Assembly (NCBI GenBank): GCA_964343805.1
Contig: CAYFLR010000060.1
Span: forward strand, 1 to 36,521
DNA from: CAYFLR01 sp964343805
Lineage (GTDB): Bacteria > Bdellovibrionota_B > Oligoflexia > CAYFLR01
Reading direction: 5' to 3'
Length of the DNA stretch: 36,521 nt
The notes under the pieces are model-generated. The model searched no databases and was not told where the DNA came from. It was given only the letters and a program-made list of their open reading frames with translations. Positions 22,577-34,900 of the stretch are shown here, in pieces; position 1 is the first letter of the stretch, and each line of letters begins with the position of its first letter. The position numbers and the translations under genes were made by a program.

Positions 22577-22729
22577 CCATCGGTTGTTATAAAAACAGTA
22601 GGTTAGCAATCCTAGCTTTCATTCTGCACCGGAATGGAGAGGGGGTTGTTAGTGGGGTAGGGAATTTTCCTATACTACAACCGATGCGGTTGTAGGGATT
22701 GTCTTTGCTTAATGGTTTTAGGTGGTTGG
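22577..22729. repeat. REP-like compound element, copy 2 (153 bp)
   Basis: It has the same order as 15958-16109: forward half-palindrome CCATCGGTTGTTATAAA with GGTTAG tail, a divergent middle, then CTACAACCG-ATG-CGGTTGTAG (22675-22695), then AATGGTTTTAGGTGGTTGG. It begins about 55 bp after the ATPase 4 stop. Both compound copies lie at 3' ends of DUF4143 ATPase genes. Confidence 0.75.
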
Positions 22730-22738
22730 AGGGGGTGT

Positions 22739-22760
22739 CTAAAAAGTCGCGGCTTTTTAG
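22739..22760. terminator. 22-bp near-perfect palindrome
   Basis: CTAAAAAG and CTTTTTAG flank a TCGCGG centre that continues the pairing with a G-T wobble. It follows compound REP copy 2 and precedes a stronger hairpin; probably part of the shared transcription end of ATPase 4 and the giant gene. Confidence 0.5.
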
Positions 22761-22764
22761 ATCT

Positions 22765-22812
22765 AATAGAAAAAAAGCAGAGTTCCTAACAGGTCTCTGC
22801 TTTTTTTCTATT
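22765..22812. terminator. Bidirectional terminator: 18-bp stem, 12-nt loop
   Basis: Arms 22765-22782 (AATAGAAAAAAAGCAGAG) and 22795-22812 are exact reverse complements. The A-run on one side and T-run on the other give a U-tract in both directions, so it can end the plus-strand ATPase 4 transcript and the minus-strand giant gene (stop at 22838). Confidence 0.85.
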
Positions 22813-22837
22813 TATAGGTAGTTAGGTAGCTTCTGTC

Positions 22838-25800
22838 TTACCAATCAAATAGATCCATATAAATCCCCGTATCGGTACGGAAGATAAACTTCACCGTTGA
22901 ATCTGGACCTCCGGAGAGGCAGTCCATGCTTAACACCGTGCGGTTATCATCGGAGATTTGTCGATGCATACTTGTGTCGGTTGAATCACTATCTAATAAC
23001 CAGTTCCCAACTGTTGTATCATGAACACTATCAATTTTAGTGGCATAGACTTTACCATCTGAAATATAGCCGACAATAATTCGAGCACCTGTATTGGAAC
23101 CCACTGCTACGCAAGAATTGCTTACATTAGAAGCATCTGTGAATGATGATAAGTACCCATATTTAGTACCCCCTTGATGTCTAATCTTATTGTACCGGTA
23201 TCGAATTAAGCTGTTTCCATTGGCATAAAAAACATTGTCTTTAGTGCCGTCTGTATGGTCAACAAAGTATAGGCGCCCACCAGTTGAAGCATTACTATCT
23301 GTATAAATTTCATCATAAGTTACTTCGTCCTCTGATGAAGTTGCGATTGCTCCATTACTGTTGAATCGGTAAAGGGTCGTTTCTACCATTGCCCAAACTT
23401 TATTAACTTCATTGCTAGTACTTGTGATAAAAGTTGCGCTACCAACTGAAACATCCGTAGATACAGGAGTTGCTGAATCACAGCCTGAGGTTGGATAGCG
23501 GTAAAGGTAGTAATCAAATCCACTGTATAGCTCATCCTTTAGGTAAATGTGTAAAACATTGTCCCCTACTCTTTCGGTTGTAGTTAATTCTATGCGCATA
23601 TATGATGAGCTTGAGTGTAATAATGTGGCACTATTATTAGAAATCGTGTTACAATAAAAATGATCGTTATATTCAGAAACTGTGTAACCTAAGCTGTTTA
23701 AATTTATGTAGTTATCAGGGTTGACAATGGTGTGGCTAGTAATGCTAAAAGCATCAAAACTGGAACTATTAGGACTTCCTCTTTCAATGAGAGCATATTT
23801 ATAATCGGTGCCATCTTTATAGAGAATATGAGCTTCATCATTCGTATTACTATTTTCAACTCGGAGAAAGCCAGTGGCGTCGGCCGAGGTAGTGGCAAGG
23901 AGGATGTCTGGGGCATTGTAATATTTGGTGCCATAACTTGTTACTGCGGTACTTCGATTTCCTTGATAATCTTCTGACCTGGCCTTTAAAAGAATCTTTT
24001 GACTTATAAATTTTACCTGGGCAGTGGGGGTAGTAGATACATCATAATCGACGTTCGCATCTAAAAATCCACTAGGATCATGCCAAAGGGCAATAGATTT
24101 TATGGTTGGTGAGTGCTGATCGCTTTCAGGGACCTCAGCTGAGGCAACCCCTGAAGGTGATACTGTGAGTGTTGGTGCTGTCGGATTATCCCACATGTCC
24201 ATAATGATTCTTCGTTTAGTGAATGAAGAAGAAGGATTTCCAGCCGCATCGTAACCCATGACACACAAGGAATAATATCCATCGTTACTACTAGCAACTG
24301 GTGAGTTAATTGTGGTATCAATAGGAACTACACTTCCACTTAATGATCCAGAATCACAGGTTATATCACCAGTCCCTGTATATTGCCTGTAAGATGTTGC
24401 ATCACCTCCATTGGCACTTATGGTTATGTTATAATCATTGGTTCCGGTTTCAGGTGTGTCTTCAGCAGGAGTTCCTGAAATGGTAACCTGGGTAGTTGGC
24501 TCAGTGATGTCTTTTATGATAGTATCTGTCACAGCAGAGCTTTCATTGCCGCAGATGTCTTTAAGAGTGAGGCTCACAGTCATTACACTTCCATTGGCAT
24601 CTGAGTCAAGGTTATTATGGTTAACATTGCTGATAACATTAGTAGTATAGTCTTGATCTGTTGCCACCACTGTATCGGTGTCTCCATCGGCAATGGATAA
24701 GGTATAAGAATAAGTGTCCACATCGCTAGGGAGAGTTCCTCCGATTCCTAGGTCTAGTTTACTATTGGTTGTGGTATCTTCTGCTATATTAATGTAGGTT
24801 TCATCATCATTGATAACTACAGAAAATCCACTCGGAGCACCCCCATCATAAATAATAGAATCACTTTCAATAGTACCTTTGGACACATTCTCTGCATCGT
24901 CCTTCACCCAGAGATACAGAGTGTGCTCGGTGTCCACTGTCGGTGAGTCAATAACATGATTATGGAAGTTCCCATCGCTACAGGATGTCCAAGCCATATC
25001 GCCGACGGTAGAATCAGTGGCTGATTGATTGACTTTGAGCTCATCTATTCCGCCATCAGCACAGCCGGTGGCACTGTTGAGTTTAATTCTCACAGTAGTA
25101 CTATCTGAACAGGTTTGTTGATTATTATCATTGTTGTCATAGAGAGAGAAGGCTGGGGAAGTTGGCCTACCCGTATCAACATCAAATAGATAGGCGGTTC
25201 GACTGGCTGGATCTTGCCCATTTTCGAGATTATCATACCCCAGGACACAAAGAACGTATTTATCTGGTCCTGTTCCTGCTGCGAAGATATCAGATATTGG
25301 CAGAGCTTCATCTATGAGGTCAGTGTTATAATTATCCAAATTACCACCACAGGTATTTTCATCCACTGCACCAGCGACAATTTTATATTTATAAGTTGCT
25401 ACATCGGTTCCACTGACTGATATAGAGAGGCTATTATTATCATTCCCATCACTGTCATCGGCAATAAGTATATTGCCCGTGGGTGTGCCTGATAAAGAGG
25501 CGGTGGGAGGAGAAATATCATAAGTAATGGTATTGGTACTGGAATCACTGATATTTCCCGCTATATCTTTCACCCAGAGGTACATGGTGTGAGATGTTTC
25601 TGAATTACTATCGAGTATGCCGGTAAGGCTATAGTCGCTAGTGGAGCAATTGACAGAGAAGTCGCTTTCATCTGGGGTATCAGTGGAATTGGTAAGTAGT
25701 ATCATGGTATCAGCTGCACAGCTACCAGTTACAGTGGCTCTGACGTTGAGGCTGTTGGTACGACCACTTATAGGTTTGTCATCGTCAAATAGATTGAAAG

Positions 25801-28800
25801 TGAGCGAAGCCGGCTTCTCCGTATCTACAATAATCGAATTATTATTATCATTCGATATATTCCCCGCCTGATCTTTAATCCAGACATACATGGTCTTCGA
25901 CTCATCTTTGAGTGGATTATCAAAGACCCACTCAGGATGATTGACTGCGGTAGTAGAGCAATCCACCCAACCGGAATCGGTTTCACCGGGGTCAGTGGTA
26001 TTGCTATTATCTAAGAAAATTTGAGTGTTGGCTTCACAAGTATGGAGGCTGGCCCAAACATTGCTATTGTAGTTGGTATGAGTCACAACCGAGGTGTCCT
26101 CTTTATCATGCATGCGGAGAATGCCCATAGCGGGTGCAATACGGTCCATATAGATAGTTTCACTGTCGGAGGAGGCGGAAATATTGTCAGCTTTATCTTT
26201 GACCCATAGATACATGGTTTTGTCACCATTGGTGCTGGATGTATCAAATTCCCATTTACCATTGGTCCAAGCTGGATTAGCTGAAGTAGCACAAGCAACC
26301 CATGCAGATGATCCCACTAAAGGTGGGTTATTATCAGTGGTAAGAGCCATGCGATCATTTTTATTCGCACTCGAATCACAGGAACTCACCGAAGCAGCTG
26401 CATATTTACTATTGGTAAAAGCGGTTTTTACTTCATCATCATCATAAAGCGTCAGCGTAAAACCACTAGGAGCTGTACGATCTAACTCGATGAGATCTGT
26501 GCCTGGGGTAGCTCCCACATTATTAGCTTGGTCTTTCACCCAAAGCCACATGGTTTTAACACCGTCACCGCTGGTAGCATAAATCCAGTTGCTATTATTA
26601 ATAGCAGAAGCTGAACTACAGTTTTCCCATCCACTGGCATTCCAATTTGGTTTATCACTGGTGTTGGTGAGCATCATCATATGGTTAGTGGTGGTATCAC
26701 AAGTGCCATTGAGCTTTGCATAAGCATAAAGTGAGTTGGTTGCTTTTAGCTTAGCTCCATCGTCGTCATAGAGAGTAAAAGAAGGTGCTGTGGGTTCATT
26801 GTGATCCACATAGATGGTTTTGTCGGTTGGGGTGTCGGAGATATTACCTGCCAGGTCTTTGATCCAGAGATGCATAGTTTTGGTTCCATCTTCCGATCCT
26901 AAAAATCGCCACTCGCTGTGAGTAAGGAGTGGTATGGTATTACTACATGCCACCCATCCAGCGGTGTTTTCACCGGGAACATTGGCTGCTTCATCATTGT
27001 TGTCTAAGAAGACAAAGTTATTATTACAGTTCACATCAGAGAGCATATAGGCCTGATAGGCATTGGTGGCATCAGGATTTAGGGTATCTTCTTCATCATC
27101 ATAGAGAGTAAAGCTCACTGCAGGAGGAATTTGAATATCGAGTACAATGCTATCAGATACTGTAGCTGAAGACCTATTTCCTGCTTTATCCATGATCCAA
27201 AGGTACATGGTTTGTGATTCACCATCTGCGGCTGTAGGATTGGTGTTAGCAAAGGAAAAACTATTGTAAGTAGCGGTCGCCGTATTACAAGCTACCCAAT
27301 CTTCAGAGTCTTCTGCTGGAGCAGAGGCAGTGGAGGTGAGGGCGATTTGATCATTTTCTGGGCTATCTAATTGACAAGCATAACTACCAATGCTAGCGGT
27401 GACTGATCCTGCCTGATTAGTGTAACCCTCATTGGATTGATCATCGTCATAAAGGGATAATGTAAAACCTGTGGGCTCACTCTGATCTAACCAAATAGTA
27501 TCTTCTCCGGCTGTCGGACCTACATTGTTAGCTTTATCCTTTACCCACAGATACATGGTTTTTTCTTCATCTGTCGCAGTGTAAACCCAGTTAGAATCGG
27601 TGACAGGAGTGGTGTCATTACAGGCCACCCAACCACTGGCGTTCCAATTAGGTTCCACATTGACATTGGTGAGCATCATCATATTGCTATTGGTACTGGA
27701 ACAAGTTCCGTCAAACTTAGCATAGGCATAGAGGGTGTTGGTGGCTACAGTATTGCTGCCATCATCATCATAGAGGGTGAAAGAGGGCTGAACAGGCACA
27801 GTTTGGTCTAAGAAGATAGTATCGCTGCTGGAGGTAGAGATATTACCCGCATCATCTTTATGCCACATGTACATGGTTTTGGTGCCATCATCGTCAGGAT
27901 TGGCATAGGCCCAACTAGCATGAGTTATGAGATCTCCAGAATGGTTACAAGGCATCCAGTTACCATTAATTTCATCTGGGGGAGTGAGAGAGTTAGTGAC
28001 AGAGATATTATCTCCACTACAATTGGAGTCAGCCAGTACATGGACCGAGGTTACATTGGTGGCCTGATCATTGTAAACGGAATCTTCATCATCATAGAGA
28101 GTGAAGCCAGTGACAGTGGGTGCTTGGATATCATAAGTAATGGTGTTAGAGGCGGATGCCGAAATGTTTCCAGCTTCATCTTTGAGCCAGAGATACATGG
28201 TTTTAACATCTTCAGTAGGAATAGTTTTATAAATCCAATTATCAGATGTGAGGTTGGTGGTGCGAGTTCCAACACAACTCACCCAATCCGTATGTCCTTC
28301 TCCTGGCCCAGCACTTTCATTGGTCATGAGCATCATAGATGCATTCGCACAACCAGTGAAGGTGTGGTAAGCCCTAAATGAGTTCGTAGTGGTCTCATTA
28401 GTTTCGTTGGTATCATCAAAGAGCTTAAAATTACTAATAACTGGCGGATCGGTATCGAGTTCGATTTGATCCGTCGTGCTGCTAGAGATGTTACCCGCTC
28501 GGTCTTTAAACCAGAGGAACATGGCTTTGTCAGGAGCATCGGTTAAAGGAGTTGCAAATTTCCAATTGGTGTTGGTTTGCAGACTGTCATCATTACAGAG
28601 ATTCCAGCCGTTATCGGTTTCTTGCGGAGCATCGCTGGTGTTGGTGAGCATCATCTGCCAGCTATCTGTTGCACCTTCACAGAAGTTAATGTTGTCTAAT
28701 TGCATATAGGCAGTTCGATTATTGGTGACCGATTCTAGATTGGCCACCGTGTCATCATAGAGTTTAAAGCTTGTACTAATAGGATCACTGAGATCGAGAA

Positions 28801-28956
28801 TAATGCCATTATCCAAGCTAGAGTCGAGAGCGATGTTTCCTTTCTCATCTTTGGTCCAGAGGTACATGGTTTTTTCAACTTCGGCGGCGGTGTAGTTCCA
28901 ATCCGGGTCGGTGATCAAGGTATTGCTATCTAGACAATCTAACCATCCCGCAGAGG
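22838..28956 (-). CDS. Giant modular surface protein, C-terminal part
   Basis: About 2,040 codons, ending TAA at 22838-22840; its 5' end runs into the 28957-28966 gap, so the ATG seen across the gap is not a start. It contains about 12 copies of a ~95-105-residue module: an LDxxxP linker, F-[ST]-LYDDD strand, a Cys, MMLTN or similar, xxGWVxC (second Cys) and KTMYLWVKDxAGNIS at the end. It then has diverged modules (DISPPTASLSGTPTGNILIA and similar) and a C-terminal ~400-residue beta-rich region with propeller-like strands (DILLATTSADATGFLRVENS, VGYISDGKVYATKIDSVHDT) ending IYMDLFDW. The Ig-like modules with paired Cys suggest an extended, disulfide-stabilised stalk. Probably an adhesin or surface filament. 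Followed by a strong terminator. Confidence 0.8.
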
Positions 28957-28966
28957 NNNNNNNNNN
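28957..28966. other. Assembly gap (10 N) splitting the giant gene
   Basis: The N-terminal frame breaks off at ILLNNDNAI and the C-terminal frame resumes at SAGWLDC. The module consensus (LTN, ten residues, GW) predicts four codons between them, i.e. 9 unknown bases instead of 10. The apparent frameshift is thus explained by the fixed-length placeholder. Confidence 0.85.
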
Positions 28967-31900
28967 GAATGGCATTGTCGTTATTTAACAAAATCTGAGC
29001 GGCTTCCGCATCGGTACAACCGGTTCCCGCTATTTTAATGTAGGATCTTGCTCTATCTGTATAGTCTTGTTTGATACCATCATCATCCACCAGTTGGAAA
29101 GTAATGGTGGTGGGGCGTTTGGTATCTACGTCAACGGTGATTTCTTCCGCGTTATCTAAAATTTCTAAGTTATGGACGCCATCATAGGTTCGAACGCAAA
29201 GGGTGTAATTACCATCTACATCATCGGGGATGAGGTCGGTAATTTTGGTGGCCATAGTAAAGCCGGGGGCTCCCCCATTGTATTGATAACCGGTTTCTTG
29301 ATTACATACGGTGGAGCCTTGTGCTCCAAATTTGTAGATATATCCAGCCATATCACTGAAGTCTACTCCATCAGTTCCTCCGACCGTCACGTCTAAGTAC
29401 TTTTCATCAATATTTGTATTGCCATAAAATACAGTACTTTCAGGCTGTCCACTGACAGAGGTATTTGGCGGCTCGCTATCCACCTTGATTTTATTAGTGG
29501 TAGAAGTGAGTGAAACGTTCCCTGCGGTATCTTTGACCCATAGGTACATATCGTATTCGGTTCCGTGGGTAGATCCCGTAATATTACCAGGAATATAAGC
29601 TCCATCGGTACAGGTTTGATTCACTTCGGAGGCAATCGGGGTGGAGGTGCTATTGGTGAAGAGGAATCGGTCTAATCCGGTCTCATCTCCAGCGGGAGTA
29701 CAGTCGGCGATGATGGTTCTTACATTGGTATTATTGGTAAATCCTGCGATATCCACTTCACCATCATAGAGGGTGAAAGCTGGAGCGGTGGGCGGAGTTC
29801 GATCAAAGAAGATCTTATCCATTCCTGATTGAACGCTTAAGTTTCCAGCGATGTCTTGGGACCAGAGATACATGGTCTTTTCGCTGTCGTTGCTGTTATT
29901 AAAAGCCCAGTTGCTATCATTTTGGGGATTCGTGTTGTTACAGAGAATCCAACCATTGGCATTGAGGTTCGGCTCACTATTGGTGTTGGTGAGGATGATT
30001 TTATAGTTATCATAGGTGCCGCAACTATCTGCTTTAGCCTGAGGAGGAAGGGTGTTGGTAAAGGAGGTGTTCGTATAGTCATCGTCATAGAGAGTGAATG
30101 TGGGCTCTGCGGGATCTGTTTGGTCAAGCTTGATGGTGTAATTATTACTGGTGGAAATATTCCCGGCCTCATCTTTGAGGTAGAGGTACATGGTTTGATC
30201 ACCCTGGGTATTGCTGCCATAGATCCATTCTGAATGGGTGACAGGGTTACCAGAATTGGCACAAGTTACCCAGCCATTAGCATTTTCATTCGGAGTGGGA
30301 GTGCTCACATTAGACAAGATCATTTGGTAGCCGTTACAAGATGTGGCAAGAGCGTAAGCGAAGAGAGTGTCGGTTCCATCACTGTTTAAAACACTTGTTT
30401 CATCATCGTAGAGGGTCACAAGGGAAGAAGCGGGTGCTGTTCGATCGATGGTGATAGTTTTGGTAATGGGGGTTGAGATATTACCTGCAATATCCTTGAG
30501 CCAGAGGTACATGGTCCGCTCGCCATTAGAAAGTGGAGTATCATAGACCCAAGTGTTGTGAGTAATGGGAGGATTGTTACTATTGGAGCAATCAATCCAG
30601 TTGGCATCCAGTTCTGCTGGCTCATCATTAATGTTAGTGAGCATCATTTTGGAGCCATCTTCACAAGAGGTAGATGCCGCATAAGCCCAAGGACTGTTGG
30701 TGGTGGTTCGGTTGCTAAAATTGGTATCATCAAAAAGTTCAAGTGCTGCATTTCCCGGCTTAGTTCGGTCCATATAGATTTTATCTAAAGTACTGGCGGG
30801 AGAGATATTTTCAGCGGTATCTTTGACCCAAAGATACATGGTTTTCATTTGATCTACGCTGCTATCTTTAAAGACCCAAGCGGAGTTACTGAGTTTATTA
30901 CCAGAATCGCAATCAACCCAACCGGAAGTGTTCTCATTGGGCATGCTGTTTTGGTTGGTGAGGATCAGCTCATCAAAATCACTGTTACACACATCCACTT
31001 TTCCATAAACAAAGGGGCGGTCAGTGTAATCATCTTTTTCGGTATTGTCATCATAGAGAGTGAGGGTCACTACTCCAAGGGCGGTGGGATCGGTAGTGTC
31101 TAGGTGGATGGTTTGAGATTCATTGGTGGCGGATACGTTGCCATCATCGTCTTTGGTCCAGGCGTACATGGTTTTAAAACCATCGCCGGCGGTGTATTGC
31201 CAATCAGAATGAGTTAAGTTGCCATTTGCCGAACAGTCTACCCAAGCGGGGTCTGCGTCATCAGGATTAGAATCTTGATGATTTTGCAGAATAATAAACT
31301 TGGTCTCACTATCACAACCAGTGACCTTGATGAAAGCTTGTGGATCATTAGTGTTTGCGTTTTTAATCCAGTCATTGTCATAGAGGTCGAAGGTAATAGG
31401 AAGCGGACGGATGGTATCCACCCGAAATTGATAAGCCACTTTTCCAACACTATTAGGCTGCATCCAATTATTGAGGCCGTCCGTTGCTAAAACACATAAG
31501 CGGTAGTCCTCATCTACAGCGTCAGGTACAGTATAGTCGATGGAATTGCCGATATCTGTCCCTGCATCTGTCACGGCACCATCCGAGCTGTAATCACTAT
31601 CCGTGCTACAAGTAGTAGAACTAATAGGGCCAACTTTATATCGGTAACCAGTGACTCCAGAGAGACCTCCATCATCACCGCTTAAATTAAAACTAAGTTC
31701 GGGGAGGGTGGTTCCAATATCTCTATAAGCTGCCGTATCATCAGTAGGTTTGCCTGAGTCAATCGTAATAGAAACAGGAGCAACCTTATCCACCGTCACC
31801 TTTTTATTAGTGGCAGTGGCAGAGACGTTCCCCGCAATATCCTTCACCCAGAGGTAAACATCGATTTGGGCCCCATTGGATTGCTCTCCAATATTGGTGG

Positions 31901-34900
31901 TTAAAAAGTTCGCCTCCACACAATCGGTGTCCACACTGCTCGCAGCAGGAGCGGTGGCACTGGTGGTGAAAAGAACCTTATCATATTCAGAGGCATTGCC
32001 ATTGGGGCTACAGTTCACCACTTTGGCTCTGACCTGTTCGGAATTGGTATAATTAATTGTCTCTAAATTATTGTCATAGAGAGTTAAACCACCGGCTGCG
32101 GGTGGGGTTGGTAAAGTTCGGTCAAGATTAATTATATCGTCATCAGAAAGACTGATATTACCTGCCTGGTCTTTGAGCCAGAGGTACATGGTTTTAGCGC
32201 CATCATCATTGCTATCAAATACCCAGTTGCTGTCGGTGGTGAAAGTGGTACTACAGGTGATCCAACCGTCTAAGTTTTCATCAGGTTCACCTGGAGTATT
32301 GGTAAGAATCATCTGCTCATTTTCATAGACATCATCCCCGACATTACAGAGTTCAGATTTAGCATATATATTGAGTGAGTTGGTATAGAGTTCTCTGGTG
32401 GTGTCATCGTCTTTTAATGAGAGAGTGGGCGTAGTGGGTTTATTTACATCCAGATGAATTTGATCGGAATTGGCAATCACATTACCATAGTTATCTTTAG
32501 ACCAGAGATACATGGTCTTATCACCATTGGAAAGAGCATCCCAAGTCCAATTGCCATCAGTGACACTGGTGGTGACACAAGTTTTCCAACCGGGAGCTCC
32601 ACCACCGGGTTGGGAATTTCCACTGGTAAGAATGATGGTATCAATATTATTACAGTTGTCTAAAGTGGCATAGGAGGTGGTTTGGTCGGTGACATCCTGT
32701 TCTGTGGTGGGATTATCATCATGGAGGACAAAGCCGGGCTCTTGCACCGCAATTACGGAAAGAGCAGGGGCTACATTGTTATTTTTATTAATATTTATAT
32801 CGCCATCTTGCACTTTAAAGTTATTGATGGGGATATCTTCAATAGTGTAGAGAGTGATATTATAAGTCGCAGAGCCATCTGCAAAAATTCCATCTTTAAC
32901 CAAAGTAGGAACGTTGCTGCCGGGGCTGGTGTTAGGATAGCCATTAATCCCATTAAATGAGAAGGTAGTGGCATTTAAAGCGCCATCAATATCTACTTCA
33001 CCAGCTTCCCCATCGTCATGAACGATCTGGTCAAGATAGTCTCTGGCGGTGACAGTGATGGGATAGGTGGTTCCCACGGTCAGCGTGGTCTGGCCACCAA
33101 AATCTACATTGTAGTGATGGATGGTCTCAGTTCCTGTATGCATTGGAATAGTGGCCGCATCGATCGCCTCTAGGCTTGATTGGGTGGACCCATCATCAGC
33201 AAAGATCTTAATGTCTTCGTCAATATTATAGAAAAGATTTACGGTGGTATTTTCACCAGAAAGAACATCTCTATCTTCGGTATCACCAGTAAGCAGACCA
33301 CTCACAGCGCTGTTATCATTGGCGTGTCTGGCACTTAAATCTACCGCATTGCTACCAGCAACAGTGTTTCCATACTGGTCATGAGCGGTGATGGTAATGG
33401 TAAATTCAGTGGGTCCACCAGCTAAATGAGAGCTGCCCGCAGGGTAAGTGGTGGAGTAGTGATGGATTGCACCCTTTTCAATGGTAATGGTGGAATCATT
33501 TGAAACAGAAAGCCCGGAGTGACTATCAAAGACAGAGAGATCACCTGAGTTTAACACTTGATTAATGGTGGCATTAATGGCGAATGTTCCTTCACCACCA
33601 GAAAAACTGGCGCTGGTGCTGGAGTTATCATTGCTGGTATTAATGGCTAAGGCGTCACTGTGAGGAGCGGGGGAGGTAAGATTAAATCCATCCCAGTTAA
33701 AGGTGATACCAGATAGGAAACCATCGATTCTGCTAACATCTGCGGTGTGGGCTCCACCTTGATTAAAGTCTAAGTAATTTCCTTCCACGTCTTTGGCTTT
33801 GAGGGTGATATTGAAATCGGTATCCACATTAAAAGGTCCGGCACCGTAGGTCATCTCGTAGCTGTCGATGGTGTCTAGGGTCGCTTGAAATCGATAATAT
33901 CCGGCATCTGCTAAGAGATCACAATTGGCGGCATTGCTATTATAATTGCCACAGTAGCGAGGCTCTTCTGGTGGTGTCCCGTAACCGGAGAGTTCCCATT
34001 TCACATAATGGGGAACATAGTAGTTAAGAGTTAAAAGTTTTCCACACTGATTGGTGTGGGGGTTGGTTCCGTTAGCCCAAGCTCCGCCCAATTCACAATC
34101 AATATTGGTATCGGCGGTGGCGGCGGAGGGGTCAAAGTTTAAGTTGGCCCCACTGGCTAAGGTGGTGGAAGTTGGGGTGGCTAAACCACCCACACGGGTG
34201 GCAAGGAGATTCGGCGTTCCACCACTGGTGAGGTTGCCGTTAAAGTCTAAGGATTGGATGAGGAGCTTAAAAGTTCCCGAAGAGTCGGCGTTCACTGGAG
34301 AATCAAAATCAATCACATGAACCGCATGACGGTAGAGATTTCCTTGCTTTACTTTAAAGGCGTTGGGGTTGGTTCCTGTTCTTGAAGGAGTGAGGGTATC
34401 ACTAATAGTGATGCTCTCAGCGGCAAAGTATTCTGCTAAATAGTAAGTAAAAGATGGATAGGCCACACCATTTACAAAGGTAAATTCGGTGGGTTCCACG
34501 GGGGCTTGGCCATGAGGACCGTTGGAAGCGCCGGAAGTCCAGGTGATATCATTGTATTTGGCGTTGGTAGAGGAAGCTAGATTTTGCCCCGCATCATCTT
34601 TCATGTAGATGGGAATATCAAAATTTGAAAACGCTGCTTTTTCAGCAGGCAGGTTCATCACATAACGGTTAATAGATTTACGGCCTTCATCGCGGACCGA
34701 AGAGGTCCAGGCGTAATCGGTTGGGGTTTCATGCAGATTGGTGCCATCATCTTTGACTCTAAAGCGGTATTCACCGGAGACGTTGGTTCTAAATAAGAAC
34801 TCGGCATTTCCACTGGTGAGATCAAGGCAGGCATCGGCTTGAACACCTACGGTGACAGGATCGTAGTCGATTTCTATGGAGATACCTGGGTAAGCGGGTG

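Noticed and set aside
18119..22729. The GTTAG-tailed repeats after genes as integron attC sites
   Set aside because: Only one copy fits GTTRRRY, no matching RYYYAAC partner is found at a consistent distance, gene orientations are mixed and there is no integrase in the window.
27860..28381. 173-residue plus-strand ORF inside the giant gene, and similar plus-strand ORFs across 23-36 kb
   Set aside because: They repeat with the module period and are antisense translations of the repeats (recurrent FIFEPEIHG-like strings), not genes.
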